From Streptomyces spinosus (GTDB lineage: Bacteria > Actinomycetota > Actinomycetes > Streptomycetales > Streptomycetaceae): 64,000 nt of DNA. Below the pieces are notes generated by a model. The model was given only the letters and a program-made list of their open reading frames with translations, ran no database searches and had not been told where the DNA came from. Location: contig NZ_JAINRC010000001.1 of assembly GCF_020400655.1 (NCBI RefSeq), forward strand, positions 310,001-374,000, in the 5' to 3' direction. Of this stretch, positions 1-8,152 are shown piece by piece (position 1 is the stretch's first letter; each line of letters begins with the position of its first letter). The position numbers and the translations under genes were made by a program.

Positions 1-225
1 GTCCCCGACCGCCTGATGCGGATGCTCGTCCTCACCGGTGTCGACGCGATCCTGCCGGTTCATGCCACCACGAGCGAAGCAGTCACCACCATGATCGCCG
101 ACGAGCCCACCAGCGCAGGGCCGCAGGGCTCCGTCGACCGTATGAGCACCGCCGGCGGGGCGGGTGCGCCGGCCGAAGGGGAACACACGGCCTGCGACAG
201 CGCTCGTACCCCTCCGCGAACCTGA
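1..225 (+). CDS. STAS-domain anti-sigma factor antagonist, C-terminal part (cut by window edge)
   Basis: The frame is open from base 1, so the 5' end lies outside the window. The first residues (RLMRMLVLTGVDAILPVH) match the last helix and strand of STAS proteins, where a helix is followed by a LELTGLD-VLPV type segment; here it reads VLTGVDAILPVH. After that the protein runs into a polar, Ala/Ser/Thr-rich tail of about 45 residues without recognisable structure. STAS antagonists bind an anti-sigma kinase and release its sigma factor. The phosphorylatable serine region is not in view. It lies near an ATP-binding anti-sigma-like gene, a PP2C phosphatase and another STAS gene, so it probably belongs to the same signalling block. 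An in-frame ATG at base 16 is inside the domain and is not a likely start. Confidence 0.6.
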   Translation, partial: VPDRLMRMLVLTGVDAILPVHATTSEAVTTMIADEPTSAGPQGSVDRMSTAGGAGAPAEGEHTACDSARTPPRT

Positions 226-566
226 GCTGATCGCGCGGACGCGCCACGACGGGGCATCTGCACCAGCGATCGAGCCCGGCGCTCCTACCGCAGTACTCCC
301 TCGCCGGCTGTCCGGTCCCCCGTGTGCCGCGGCGGCCCAAGAGCGATAGGCAGCATCGGCGCCTTGGACACGCAGCCGGCGTTCTTCTTCCTTACCAATC
401 ATTTCGGAATGAGATCGGCTCACAGGCTGGGCAGTGGGACTGGTGGACGGCAAAGTTCTGCGAGTGTCGGATGATGCCTGTGCTGTGGACGAAATCGGCC
501 CTGATGCCCTCGGGCGGGGTTGCCGGCCGGCCACCGACGCGTAGCAGGATCGGGGGGCTTGCGAAT
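226..566. other. Intergenic stretch, no supportable gene
   Basis: About 340 bases between the partial STAS gene and the terminator of the ATP-binding gene. Open frames here have no ribosome binding site or recognisable domain, and codon use does not look like the neighbours. I see no repeat or RNA structure. Confidence 0.5.
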
Positions 567-587
567 GCGCCCCGTGGGAGGGGGCGC
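567..587 (-). terminator. Hairpin just after the ATP-binding protein gene
   Basis: GCGCCCC at 567-573 pairs with GGGGCGC at 581-587 over a 7-nt loop. It lies 3 bases beyond the stop codon of the minus-strand gene that ends at 590. There is no T-run, as is usual in this GC range. Confidence 0.5.
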
Positions 588-589
588 GT

Positions 590-994
590 TCAGGAGTCGA
601 GGCTGAGTTCCGCCCAGACCGTTTTGCCGGGGTGGCGTGGGATGACGCCCCAGCGTACGGCGAGTCGTTCGAGGAGCTGCATGCCGAAGCCGCCGGGCTC
701 GGTGTTCGCAGTGGCGCGGATGCGGGGCTGGCGGTCGATGTCATCGCTGACCGCGAGGCGCAGCAGTCGCCCGTTCCAGGTGAGCCGGATGACGGGAGGG
801 CCGACGCCGTGACGGATGGCGTTGGTGATCAGCTCCGAGACAAGCAGCTCGGCGGTCTGGATCACCGGGTGCCGACGCAGCGACTCGCCGAAACCTTCCA
901 CACAGTCGCGGACCCAGTGCCGAGCGACCGCGATGCTCGCCGTGACGGCGGGAAAACGCGACTCGCAGGATGGGGTGATCACTTCGCCTCTCAT
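590..994 (-). CDS. ATP-binding protein, HATPase_c anti-sigma-factor kinase-like (RsbW type)
   Basis: A 134-residue single-domain GHKL ATPase. The N box is visible as ELLVSELITNAIRHG, followed by a G1-like VSDDIDRQPR and a G2-like GGFGMQLLERLAVRWG; the C-terminal WAEL strand is typical of the family. Such proteins bind sigma factors or STAS antagonists and act as serine kinases in partner switching; many in Streptomyces have no known partner. The start was placed at the ATG at 994 because a GGAGG lies 6 bases before it; longer versions read through Arg-rich sequence without conservation. Flanking genes encode STAS proteins and a PP2C phosphatase, which fits the same pathway. The target sigma factor is not visible. 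Confidence 0.85.
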   Translation of the reverse strand: MRGEVITPSCESRFPAVTASIAVARHWVRDCVEGFGESLRRHPVIQTAELLVSELITNAIRHGVGPPVIRLTWNGRLLRLAVSDDIDRQPRIRATANTEPGGFGMQLLERLAVRWGVIPRHPGKTVWAELSLDS

Positions 995-1260
995 GAGCTT
1001 CCTCCAGCGTGCGTGGCGCCGCCGCCGGCAGGTGCGGTGCGCAGCCGGTGGCAGCCATCTGTCGGGTTGCCTGCGCCTGCCCTGGTGAACCATCTGTGTC
1101 GGCAGGGGGACCGTCGGATTCTGTGAAGGGTCATCCGCCGAGAGACGGCCGGGTACAGGGACGGCGACGCGGATCGGGACGATCGGGAATCGGCCAGGGG
1201 CTACCCTTGATGCCCGTGGTCCCGGTACTCGTCCCTGGCCCCCACTTGAGGTATCGAGGT

Positions 1261-3687
1261 GTGCTCAGCGTGCAGGACGTCCGGATCGACCTGTCGGCCT
1301 TCGGTCTCAGTGAGGTAGCCCGGTGTACTGCCCACTTGCGGACGTCCGTCGCGCGTGTGCCCTCCCAGGACACGGCGGCACAAGCGATCGCCGACTTCTT
1401 CTACGACAGTCTGGTCGACGGGCGGGCCGGACGCGCCTGTGCTGCGGTAGGCGTCTTCCTTGACGGGCCCCGGGAGGCCGCCACCGCGGCTGAGCGTCCA
1501 CGACGGCATATGTTTCTGGCTGGATTCCGCGGACCGTGCGCCCGCTCGCCCGGCGCGGAGGGTGCCGGCCCGACGGACGTGCCCGCGCTGTCGCCCGACA
1601 CCTTCGAGAAGGCGCCGTCGGTGTACCGGCTGGTCGAACGCCTGAGAGTCACGGCCGAGGACGTGAACGGCGCAGTACCTCCCGTGAGGGACGTCGACGT
1701 CGTGCACCTGCCCGGCAGCCAGGTGGACCGGCTGGAGGAACTTCTCCCGGGGCAGGATGTCCGTTCCACACTCGTCTTCGGGGGAACCCTGGCGCCGGGC
1801 GAGCGGTTCGCGGTGGTGCTGTTCTCCCGGGTTGCGTTGTCCGCCGAGGTCGCCACGCTGTTCCGCACTGTCACCGGCAGCACGCGCCTGGCACTGCTGT
1901 CCGCCGGGCATCCGTCGCCCACCGTGGAGGCGGACGCGGCCCGTTCCGTCCTGGAGAGCATGGAGCAATTGGTCGACCAGAGGGCCGGGCACCTGCAGAC
2001 GGTGGTGGCGCAGCTGCGCTCGGCCACGACGGAGCTGCGACGATCTCAGAAGGAGCTGGAGCGGCGGGAACACGAACTCCGCGAGGAGGCGGCGATCGTC
2101 GAGCTGCTGCAGGAGGTCGGCAGCCTCCTGGCGGCGGAACTCGACCTCGACGCGCTGGTCCAGCACGCGGTCGACGCCGCCACCCGCCTGGCCGGGGCGG
2201 CGTTCGGCGCCTTCTTCTACAACGTCCTGGGCGAGACAGGAGAGTCGTACCTGCTCTACGTGATCTCCGGCGTCAACCGGTCGGCCTTCGACAAGTTCCC
2301 CATGCCGCGCAACACACGGGTGTTCGAGCAGACCTTCCGGGGCCTCAGCGTGGTGCGGTCCGACGACATCACGCAGGACCCGCGGTACGGGCACAACGCA
2401 CCGCACCACGGGATGCCGGAAGGGCACCTGCCGGTGCGGAGCTACCTGGCCGTTCCGGTGATGTCCCGTGGGACCGTGCTCGGCGGGTTCTTCTTCGGCC
2501 ATCCCGAGCGGGGGATCTTCAAGGAGCGACACGAGCGCCTGATCACCGGTGTCGCCGCGCAGACCGCCGTGGCGCTGCAGAACGCGCAGACGTACCGCCA
2601 GGAACGGGAGGCGGCCACAGAACTGCAACGCCATTTGCTGCCGACGCTGCCACGCGTCGACGGGGTGGCCAGTACGTGGCGATACCTGCCCGCCGCGCGG
2701 GATCGCGGTGCCGGCGGTGACTGGGTGGACCTCATACCGCTCCCGGACGGCGAAGTGGCGCTGGTCGTCGGTGACGTGATGGGCAAGGGCGTCAGGGCAG
2801 CGGCGGTCATGGGCCAGATCCGCACCGCCTGCCGTGCCTACGCGCAGCTCGGTCTCGCCCCCGCCGACGTGCTGGAGCAGCTGAGCGTCCTGGTGGACGA
2901 CATCGCCCCCGGCTCCATCGCCACCTGCGTCTACGCGGTGCTCGACACACACCGGGACCGGCTGCGCGCCGCCGTCGCGGGGCACCTGCCACCGGCCCGG
3001 CGCGACCAGGAAGGCACCGTCACGTTCATGGACGAGCAGGTCGGACCGCCCCTGGGCGTGGGCAGGCACCGCTACACGGAGCAGGAGGTCCCGCTGCCGC
3101 CCGGAGCACGGTTGCTGCTGTACACGGACGGCCTGGTCGAACGCCGCGGGCGCCCCATCGACGACGGCCTGCGGCAGTTGCGGGAGCTGTTGGCCGGGCC
3201 TGTGGGCGAGATCGAGGCGGACTGCGACTCGTGGCTGGACGCCCTGGCCGGCGGGCAGCACGACGACGACATCGCCCTGCTGTACCTGCACCGGCCGGAG
3301 GACGTGTCGCACCAGGTGGTGACGGTCGTACGGGACTACGCCCCGGTCTCCAGCGCCGTCCCCGACGCCCGCGACCTGGTGGCCGACGTCATGCGCCAGT
3401 GGGGCCTGCGGCATCTGGCGAACGACATGATGCTCATCGCGGATGAAATGGTCGCCAACGCCGTCCGCCACGCCAGGACACCGCTGCGCGTCGAGCTGCG
3501 GCGAGCCGGTGAACGCATCGTCCTGGAGGTCACTGACAGCAGCCCTGAGGAGCCACGTCTCATCGTGTCCCAACCCGGCGAGTTCGGGCACCGGGGCATA
3601 TTCCTGATCGACGCCATCGCCACACGATGGGGCACCCGCTGGATCGACGGAGGGAAAGTGGTGTGGGCGGAGATCAAGACCTCGTGA
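1261..3687 (+). CDS. SpoIIE-type PP2C phosphatase with GAF and C-terminal HATPase domains
   Basis: About 808 residues. Order: an N-terminal sensor-like region (1-230) that I cannot name; a heptad-rich coiled coil around 235-285 ([17 protein letters not shown]); a GAF domain around 285-450; a PP2C/SpoIIE phosphatase around 455-690 with GGDWVD, GDVMGKG and a late DDDIALL metal motif; and a HATPase_c domain around 690-808 with a [15 protein letters not shown] box. The phosphatase would dephosphorylate STAS antagonists, and the fused ATPase could act as the opposing anti-sigma kinase, so one protein may hold both activities. A STAS gene starts 82 bases downstream and is the likely partner. The start is uncertain: GTG 1261 has GAGG 9 bases upstream; ATG 1210 and GTG 1270 are alternatives in the same frame. 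Confidence 0.88.
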   Translation: MLSVQDVRIDLSAFGLSEVARCTAHLRTSVARVPSQDTAAQAIADFFYDSLVDGRAGRACAAVGVFLDGPREAATAAERPRRHMFLAGFRGPCARSPGAEGAGPTDVPALSPDTFEKAPSVYRLVERLRVTAEDVNGAVPPVRDVDVVHLPGSQVDRLEELLPGQDVRSTLVFGGTLAPGERFAVVLFSRVALSAEVATLFRTVTGSTRLALLSAGHPSPTVEADAARSVLESMEQLVDQRAGHLQTVVAQLRSATTELRRSQKELERREHELREEAAIVELLQEVGSLLAAELDLDALVQHAVDAATRLAGAAFGAFFYNVLGETGESYLLYVISGVNRSAFDKFPMPRNTRVFEQTFRGLSVVRSDDITQDPRYGHNAPHHGMPEGHLPVRSYLAVPVMSRGTVLGGFFFGHPERGIFKERHERLITGVAAQTAVALQNAQTYRQEREAATELQRHLLPTLPRVDGVASTWRYLPAARDRGAGGDWVDLIPLPDGEVALVVGDVMGKGVRAAAVMGQIRTACRAYAQLGLAPADVLEQLSVLVDDIAPGSIATCVYAVLDTHRDRLRAAVAGHLPPARRDQEGTVTFMDEQVGPPLGVGRHRYTEQEVPLPPGARLLLYTDGLVERRGRPIDDGLRQLRELLAGPVGEIEADCDSWLDALAGGQHDDDIALLYLHRPEDVSHQVVTVVRDYAPVSSAVPDARDLVADVMRQWGLRHLANDMMLIADEMVANAVRHARTPLRVELRRAGERIVLEVTDSSPEEPRLIVSQPGEFGHRGIFLIDAIATRWGTRWIDGGKVVWAEIKTS

Positions 3688-3769
3688 CGACTCACCCCGG
3701 CCGATTCCTGGGCCGGCACAGGAACAACCAGCCGACCCGCCCGCCCCGGACACGGAAGAGACGCCCTCG

Positions 3770-4192
3770 ATGACCTCCGCCCCCGGCCCCGGGGCTGGCA
3801 AGCCCTCCGACAGCTCGCCACCGGTCGGCTCCCGGAGTCTGGTCCCGCCCGGCCCGACGCTGAGCCTCGCTTCGCACCGCGGTCCACAACACACGGTCGT
3901 CGCCGTCGACGGCCCCATCGACTACCACAGCGCGCCCCAGCTGCTGGGACATCTCACCACCACCGAGATCCAGAATGTGCCCCTGCTGATCCTCGACCTG
4001 ACCCGCGTGGACTTCTGCGACTCCAGCGCTCTGGGAGCCTTCGTCGACATCCACCGCCGCCGTGCGGCCGCAGGGCACCGGTTCGCGTTGATCGGTATAC
4101 AAGCCGAGGTCAGACGCATCCTCGAGCTCACCCGTCTCGCGTCCGTGCTGCCGCTGCACGATACGGCCGAGGACGTCCTCTCCGAAGACTGA
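3770..4192 (+). CDS. STAS-domain anti-sigma factor antagonist
   Basis: 140 residues. A Pro/Ser-rich N-terminal extension of about 35 residues precedes a complete STAS domain: VAVDGPIDYHSAPQL, then LLILDLTRVDFCDSSALGAF, where S85/S86 in the DSSALG loop is the expected phosphorylation site, then RRILELTRLASVLPLHDT. It would bind an anti-sigma kinase when unphosphorylated. It follows the PP2C/HATPase gene in the same direction with an 82-bp gap, so the two are probably co-transcribed and act on each other. The ATG at 3770 has only a weak purine-rich stretch (GGAAGAGACG) before it, but no other start keeps the domain whole. Confidence 0.85.
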   Translation: MTSAPGPGAGKPSDSSPPVGSRSLVPPGPTLSLASHRGPQHTVVAVDGPIDYHSAPQLLGHLTTTEIQNVPLLILDLTRVDFCDSSALGAFVDIHRRRAAAGHRFALIGIQAEVRRILELTRLASVLPLHDTAEDVLSED

Positions 4193-4302
4193 CTCCCCAT
4201 CCGCCGGCGAGGAATGAAGGTTGCCGCCCAGCCGAGGGGCACGGCCGACAAAGGGGGTTGCCGCAGGTCGTCAGCATGCCGTGCGCCCGGCGCCTGACCT
4301 CC

Positions 4303-4497
4303 TCAGTGGGCAGCGGTGGCCGGCAGGTCCGACTCCTCCGGACGCCGCGCCGGAGCCGTCGGCACGGCGAGCACCATGGTGAGTCCACCGCCGGGCGTGT
4401 CCTCGGCGCGCAAGGCGCCGCCGGTGGCCTCGGTAAAGCCGCGGACGACCGCGAGGCCGAGTCCGACCTCGTTGGCGCGCGGGCCGCCGAACCGGAA
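4303..4497 (-). pseudogene. kdpD: C-terminal scrap of a KdpD-type sensor kinase
   Basis: The minus strand reads 64 codons to a TGA. The segment GLGLAVVRGFTEATGG, then RAEDTPGGGLTMVL, is the G2 box and final strand of the KdpD HATPase domain (family pattern GLGLA..RG..EAMGG and EDTPGGGLTMVL). No start codon or N-terminal part is present; the upstream end runs straight into the hairpin after csbD. The intact kdp operon lies 4 kb away, and an N-terminal KdpD fragment is at 13006-13443. I infer that a kdpD gene was broken, with one end left here. A different sensor kinase with a similar end cannot be excluded. Confidence 0.7.
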
Positions 4498-4531
4498 AGA
4501 GGCCCCCGCAGGGGGCCTCTTTCCGGTTCGG
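4487..4531 (-). terminator. Perfect 21-bp inverted repeat, terminator of the csbD-like gene
   Basis: Arms of 21 bases (4487-4507 and 4511-4531) pair perfectly around a 3-base loop. It begins 5 bases beyond the csbD stop and includes an AAAGAGGCCCCC/GGGGGCCTCTTT core. It overlaps the upstream end of the kdpD scrap, so it marks where the scrap was cut. Confidence 0.85.
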
Positions 4532-4536
4532 GGAGG

Positions 4537-4710
4537 TCAGTGCTTGAAAGCGTCCTTGGCCTTTTCCTTGGCTTCGCGGGCGTCTCCGGTGCTCTTCTCC
4601 GCCTGACCCTCGGCGGCCATACGGTCGTTTCCGACGGCGCCTCCCAGAGCCTCCTTGGCCTTACCCTTGGCCTGCTCGGTCTTCGCCTTAGCCTTCTCGT
4701 TGGCAGTCAC
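4537..4710 (-). CDS. CsbD-like general stress protein
   Basis: 57 residues, highly charged and Lys/Ala/Glu-rich, with the CsbD layout: KAKTEQAKGKAKEALGGAVG, then EGQAEKSTGDAREAKEKAKDAF. CsbD proteins are small, helical, abundant stress proteins of unknown mechanism; in Bacillus the gene belongs to the SigB regulon. The start is GTG at 4710 with GAGGAGG 9 bases upstream. A possible SigB-type promoter lies about 50 bases before the start, and a strong terminator follows at once, so it is probably a single-gene unit. Confidence 0.9.
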   Translation of the reverse strand: MTANEKAKAKTEQAKGKAKEALGGAVGNDRMAAEGQAEKSTGDAREAKEKAKDAFKH

Positions 4711-4760
4711 AGAACAACGCCTCCTCGCAGCTTGGGGACCGCAGTCGCGGTAACCGGCTC

Positions 4761-4785
4761 GTGCCCCTGCTTCCCCTTGATAAAC
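4761..4785 (-). promoter_or_regulatory. Possible SigB-like promoter of the csbD-like gene
   Basis: On the minus strand GTTT and GGGCAC are separated by 15 bases, close to the Streptomyces SigB pattern GNNT-N14-16-GGGTAC/T with one mismatch in the -10. It lies about 50 bases before the GTG start. Inference only. Confidence 0.35.
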
Positions 4786-5346
4786 AAGGTGCTGATCTCG
4801 AAAAAAGGGAAATCCTGGCCAAGCACTTTGCCGATGTCTTGCTATGCCGAATGGCCGCCGGCCGAGGACCGCGCACCACCACGTTCCAGGAGAACCCAAG
4901 GGGTACGGTGCCGCGGCTGGAGCTGCGGCGCACCCACTCCGGATCCCCCGCCGGTCGCTTTTGCAGGGGCTTGAAATCGAACGGACGCCCCTATAACGGG
5001 GGGACGCCGGGCGCGGTCCTGACCAGGTTGAAGACCTCGCGGGCGGCACATCGCCTGGGGCCTCGGCTGATCTCGCGGCTCGCCAAGCGCTTGGCCGGCT
5101 TGTGGAGCCGGGCGACCTCCACCGGCCCATCGCCCGGCTTGGCCCGGACACGCGCCCGCCCGCTCGGCACCGCCCGGACCGCGTTCCCGGCATCGAGCGG
5201 GTCCGGCTCGCCGCACCGGCGGCACGGCTCGAACGCGAGCGACCGCAGCCGGCCTGTCAGCCGCCCCGTGCTGAAGCGGCGGCGCTGCCCGGACCGCTGC
5301 CTCGCATGCACTGCCCGGCGGGCGCGCGGCGTCTTCGGCTGCTTCG
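4786..5346. other. Non-coding or degraded stretch
   Basis: About 560 bases upstream of the csbD-like promoter. Open frames here lack ribosome binding sites and family motifs. A minus-strand segment around 4990-5100 (AAREVFNLVR) faintly resembles the end of a transposase, but I cannot support a call. Confidence 0.4.
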
Positions 5347-5682
5347 ATGGGGAAGGACGAAGGGAAGACACTCACCGTCGGCTTGGGCTGGCTGCCGGCC
5401 GTGCTGCCGGGCACGATCACAGTGGTCGGCGGCGGGGCCATCCGGGGCCTGCTTCCGGCTCGCACGCCTTCCATCCTCGGTGGCACCCCGTTGTACGCGA
5501 CCGTCGCGGTGCCGGTGAGCGTGGTGAGGATTGTCTGCAGCCGGCTCGGCGCACCCACCGTAGGTGTCCTGGCCGGAATCGCGGTCGGCATCGCGTTGCG
5601 GCTGGCCGCGCTCCACTGGGGCTGGATGCTGCCGGGCAGCCGCGACTGGCGGCCGGGGCCGGCCAAGGGCCGGGGGCCCTGA
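5347..5682 (+). pseudogene. Truncated TRIC/UPF0126-family membrane channel (second half only)
   Basis: 111 residues beginning MGKDEGKTLTVGLGWL. The GGGAIRGLLPARTPSILGG segment followed by YATVAV and a final ALRLAALHWGW matches the second repeat of YicG/TRIC-type channel proteins (pattern GGG.IRD.L....P..L....LYA). Intact members have about 200 residues and two such repeats; the first repeat is absent here. The usual Asp after GGGxIR is replaced by Gly, which also suggests loss of function. TRIC proteins are trimeric monovalent-cation channels. The ATG at 5347 has a weak GCTTCG context and may be fortuitous. Read as a decayed gene; a short functional relative is possible but unlikely. Confidence 0.55.
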
Positions 5683-5730
5683 CATGAACCGGCGCCGGGA
5701 CCACCGGCCGAGAGTGAGGAGTGCACGGCC

Positions 5731-7011
5731 ATGACGGTCAAGGACTCCGCGGATGCCGTGCTGGCCGGGCTCGGTGCCGTCCGGTCCGAGCTCGAAGAGG
5801 TCTACAAGGACTTGCACGTCCACCCCGAGTTGGGACATCACGAGCACCGCACCGCGGCCGGTGTGGCGGACCGCCTGCGGAACTGCGGCTACCGGGTGCA
5901 CGAGGGGATCGGCGGCACCGGTGTGGTCGGTGTGCTGGCCAACGGCGGGGGGCCGACCGTTCTGCTGCGGGCCGACATGGACGCCCTGCCGGTCCGTGAG
6001 GAGACCGGTCTGCCCTACGCCGGCACGGCCGAAACCACGGACGCCTCCGGCCGGCGGGTGCCCGTGGCGCATGCCTGCGGTCACGATATGCACGTCACCT
6101 GCCTGCTGGGAGCGGCACAGCTCATGGCCGCCGCGCCGGAGGCTTGGCAGGGCACCCTGGTGGCCTTGTTCCAGCCGGCTGAAGAGCTCGGGGACGGCGC
6201 CGAGCGGATGCTCACCGACGGGCTGACCGACCGTGTTCCGCGCCCGGACGCAGCCTTCGCCCAGCATGTGCTTCCCCATCCTGCCGGGCAGGTCGGCACA
6301 CGCGCCGGTGCCTTCCTCTCCGCGGCGGACAACCTGGAGATCACTGTCTATGGCCGGGGCGCCCACGGCTCGGCACCGCAGGCCGCCATCGACCCCGTGG
6401 TGATCGCCTCGATGATCGTCGTCCGCCTCCAGACGATCGTCGCGCGCGAGCTGGCCGCCACCCAGCCGGCCGTGGTCACGGTGGGCTCCGTCCAGGCGGG
6501 CACGAGCGGCAACGTGATTCCGGAGTCGGCCGAACTGCTGGTGAACGTGCGCACGTACGACGACGAGACCCGGCAGACCGTCCTGGCCGCCCTGCGGCGC
6601 ATCGTCCATGCCGAGTGCGACGCATCCGGGGCGACCCGCGCCCCGCGGATCGAGGAGGGCACCCGCTTTCCGCCGACCGTCAACGACGACGTGGTGACCC
6701 GCGAGGTCTCCGACGCTTTCACCGCGGTGTTCGGGGAGCGCGCGGTCACCGTCGAGGTGCAGAGCGCCAGCGAGGACTTCAGCCGGATCCCGGACGCCTT
6801 CGGCACCCCGTACACCTACTGGGCCCTGGGCTGCGTCGATCCGGACGCCTACCAGGCAGCCCGGCAACGCGGCACCGTGGCCCAGGAGATCGCGGTCAAC
6901 CACAGCCCCCGCTTCGCACCGGTCCTGCAGCCCACCCTGGACACCGGCGTCCAGGCCCTGGTCACGGCCGCACTCACCCAACTCGGGAAACCGGACCGCA
7001 CGAGCCGATGA
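5731..7011 (+). CDS. M20-family metal-dependent amidohydrolase (IAA-amino-acid/N-acyl hydrolase type)
   Basis: 426 residues, full length for the family. Metal ligands are visible: HPELGHHE near the N-terminus, the ADMDALPV segment, HACGHDMH, the catalytic QPAEEL pair of glutamates, AQHVLP, and a terminal NHSPRF. The dimerisation domain begins at about LEITVYGRGAHGSAP. Family members hydrolyse amide bonds of N-acyl amino acids, hippurate or auxin conjugates; the substrate here is unknown. The start ATG 5731 follows GAGTGAGGAG by about 10 bases. It stands alone between decayed genes, with 48 bases to the TRIC fragment, so an operon with it is unlikely now. Confidence 0.88.
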   Translation: MTVKDSADAVLAGLGAVRSELEEVYKDLHVHPELGHHEHRTAAGVADRLRNCGYRVHEGIGGTGVVGVLANGGGPTVLLRADMDALPVREETGLPYAGTAETTDASGRRVPVAHACGHDMHVTCLLGAAQLMAAAPEAWQGTLVALFQPAEELGDGAERMLTDGLTDRVPRPDAAFAQHVLPHPAGQVGTRAGAFLSAADNLEITVYGRGAHGSAPQAAIDPVVIASMIVVRLQTIVARELAATQPAVVTVGSVQAGTSGNVIPESAELLVNVRTYDDETRQTVLAALRRIVHAECDASGATRAPRIEEGTRFPPTVNDDVVTREVSDAFTAVFGERAVTVEVQSASEDFSRIPDAFGTPYTYWALGCVDPDAYQAARQRGTVAQEIAVNHSPRFAPVLQPTLDTGVQALVTAALTQLGKPDRTSR

Positions 7012-7094
7012 GCCTTCCGGCGCCGGTGCGCGACGTCCACATGCTGCTGGACGGCACCCGCGGCGGAGGCCCAACCCGCCGCAGCAGCAGGCGC

Positions 7095-7166
7095 GCCGGC
7101 TGCGTCCAGCGGGTCGGTGCGCTGACGCTTGGCGGTCCGACGCCGGATGCCGGTGCGTCGGGTCAT
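7095..7166 (-). pseudogene. rpsR: N-terminal scrap of a zinc-independent ribosomal protein S18 gene
   Basis: From the ATG at 7166 the minus strand reads [20 protein letters not shown], then DAAG, which resembles the start of S18 paralogues (basic stretch then NPLDAAG). After 24 codons the S18 signature (YIDYKDTDLLRKF) does not follow; the frame continues into unrelated sequence. A GGGAGG lies 14 bases before the ATG. The position, right after the cobW-like scrap and divergent from rpmB and rpsN, fits the zinc-response ribosomal protein locus of Streptomyces. Called from a short match, so moderate confidence. Confidence 0.5.
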
Positions 7167-7185
7167 GGTGAGGCCGGTCCTCCCT

Positions 7186-7341
7186 TCAGGTCACGGGGTT
7201 GAGCAAGCCGTCGAAGGCGTGCGGGAGTTGCCTCCAGTGGTCCCTGCCCGCCGCGTACTCGTCGTCGGTGAGCAGGCACGAGTCGAGCAGGCCCGAGAGG
7301 CCGTCGCGGTCCAGGCCGGGCGAGGTGAAGGTGGACGGCAC
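7186..7341 (-). pseudogene. C-terminal scrap of a CobW/zinc-chaperone GTPase
   Basis: From GTG 7341 about 51 codons are open to TGA 7186. [20 protein letters not shown] followed by [18 protein letters not shown] is the final segment of COG0523/CobW GTPases found beside zinc-independent ribosomal protein genes. The GTPase domain with its P-loop is missing, and the frame begins directly after the regulatory region, so most of the gene has been deleted while its promoter end and 3' end remain. Intact members have 350-400 residues. Confidence 0.6.
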
Positions 7342-7353
7342 CATACATGGGTT

Positions 7354-7368
7354 TGGTTTTCATTTTCA
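7354..7368. promoter_or_regulatory. Probable Zur box between the cobW scrap and rpmB-rpsN
   Basis: The 15 bases TGGTTTTCATTTTCA compare with the actinobacterial Zur palindrome TGAAAATGATTTTCA; the right half ATTTTCA matches fully and the left half is weak. It stands out as AT-rich in a GC-rich region and lies 46 bases before rpmB. Zur with zinc would repress the genes on both sides. Confidence 0.5.
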
Positions 7369-7413
7369 TCTGACGCTAGTGTGCTGCCGCATCCACCCCG
7401 AGGAGGAACAGCC

Positions 7414-7650
7414 ATGTCCGCCCACTGCCAACTCACCGGCCGGCAGCCCGGCTTCGGGCACCACATCTCCCGCTCGCACCGGCGGAGCAAGCGCCGTTTC
7501 GACCCCAACGTCCAGAGCAAGCGCTACTGGCTGCCGAGCGAAGGCCGCCACGTCCGGCTCACGCTCTCGGCCAAGGGCATCAAGACGGTCGACACGATCG
7601 GCATCGAGGCCGCGGTGGCCCGCATCCGCGCCCGTGGAGGGAAGGTCTGA
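7414..7650 (+). CDS. rpmB: Ribosomal protein L28, zinc-independent paralogue
   Basis: 78 residues. [21 protein letters not shown], then [20 protein letters not shown], and [21 protein letters not shown] are L28 signatures. The Cys-x-x-Cys pair of zinc-binding L28 near residue 5 is reduced to a single Cys (CQLTG), which marks the C-minus form made during zinc starvation so that the zinc-carrying version can be replaced. GAGGAGG precedes the ATG at a good distance. Its stop overlaps the ATG of rpsN (TGATG), so the two are translationally coupled. Regulation by Zur is likely from the box upstream. Confidence 0.93.
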   Translation: MSAHCQLTGRQPGFGHHISRSHRRSKRRFDPNVQSKRYWLPSEGRHVRLTLSAKGIKTVDTIGIEAAVARIRARGGKV

Positions 7651-7955
7651 TGGCGAAGAAGAGCAAGATCGCGAAGAATGAGCAGCGGCGGCTCGTCGTG
7701 GCCCGGTACGCCGCGCGCCGCGCCGCGTTGAAGGCGATCACCGCGTTCCCCGGAAGCTCCGACGAGGACCGCGCCGCCGCCCGGCGGGAACTGCCCCGGC
7801 AGCCTCGCGACGCCAGCGCCACCCGCCTGCGCAATCGCGACTCCGTGGACGGACGGCCCCGCGGCTGCCTGCGTACCTTCGGCCTGTCCCGCATCCGCGT
7901 ACGCGAGATGGCCCACGCGGGCGAGCTCCCTGGCGTGACCAAAAGCAGTTGGTAA
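7650..7955 (+). CDS. rpsN: Ribosomal protein S14, zinc-independent paralogue
   Basis: 101 residues, the long form of S14. [21 protein letters not shown] begins the protein, and [53 protein letters not shown] ending is diagnostic (the short motif [14 protein letters not shown] is the clearest part). The short zinc form has two CxxC pairs; this one has a single Cys. It replaces the zinc protein in 30S subunits under zinc limitation. The ATG overlaps the rpmB stop. Neighbouring L33 and L31 paralogues, often in the same locus, are absent here. Confidence 0.93.
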   Translation: MAKKSKIAKNEQRRLVVARYAARRAALKAITAFPGSSDEDRAAARRELPRQPRDASATRLRNRDSVDGRPRGCLRTFGLSRIRVREMAHAGELPGVTKSSW

Positions 7956-8093
7956 CCCGGCACGCCAGGGGCGCCCAGCGGGCGCGCCGGCGACGCGGCC
8001 CGCGTCCGTACCCAGTTCCGAACGCGCCTACCGCCGCTTCGAAGACCAGGCTCGCAGCGGCGTGCAGGCTGGAGATGCTGGCCAGGTCCGACC

Positions 8094-8133
8094 GGGGCCG
8101 GCGGCCCGGGATGGCTCCCGGGCCGCCGGCCCC
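8094..8133 (-). terminator. Strong hairpin after kdpC
   Basis: Arms of 18 bases (8094-8111 and 8116-8133) pair perfectly around a TGGC loop, 19 bases beyond the kdpC stop. It probably ends the kdp transcript and could also stop transcription from rpsN. Confidence 0.85.
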
Positions 8134-8152
8134 TGTGGGCCGTGCGAACCCG

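Noticed and set aside
1201..3918. A 905-codon open frame on the minus strand opposite the PP2C gene
   Set aside because: It mirrors the real gene and reads low-complexity Arg/Gly/Val-rich sequence with no domain.
4990..5100. Possible transposase end on the minus strand (AAREVFNLVR)
   Set aside because: The match is about ten residues, without inverted repeats or catalytic residues nearby.
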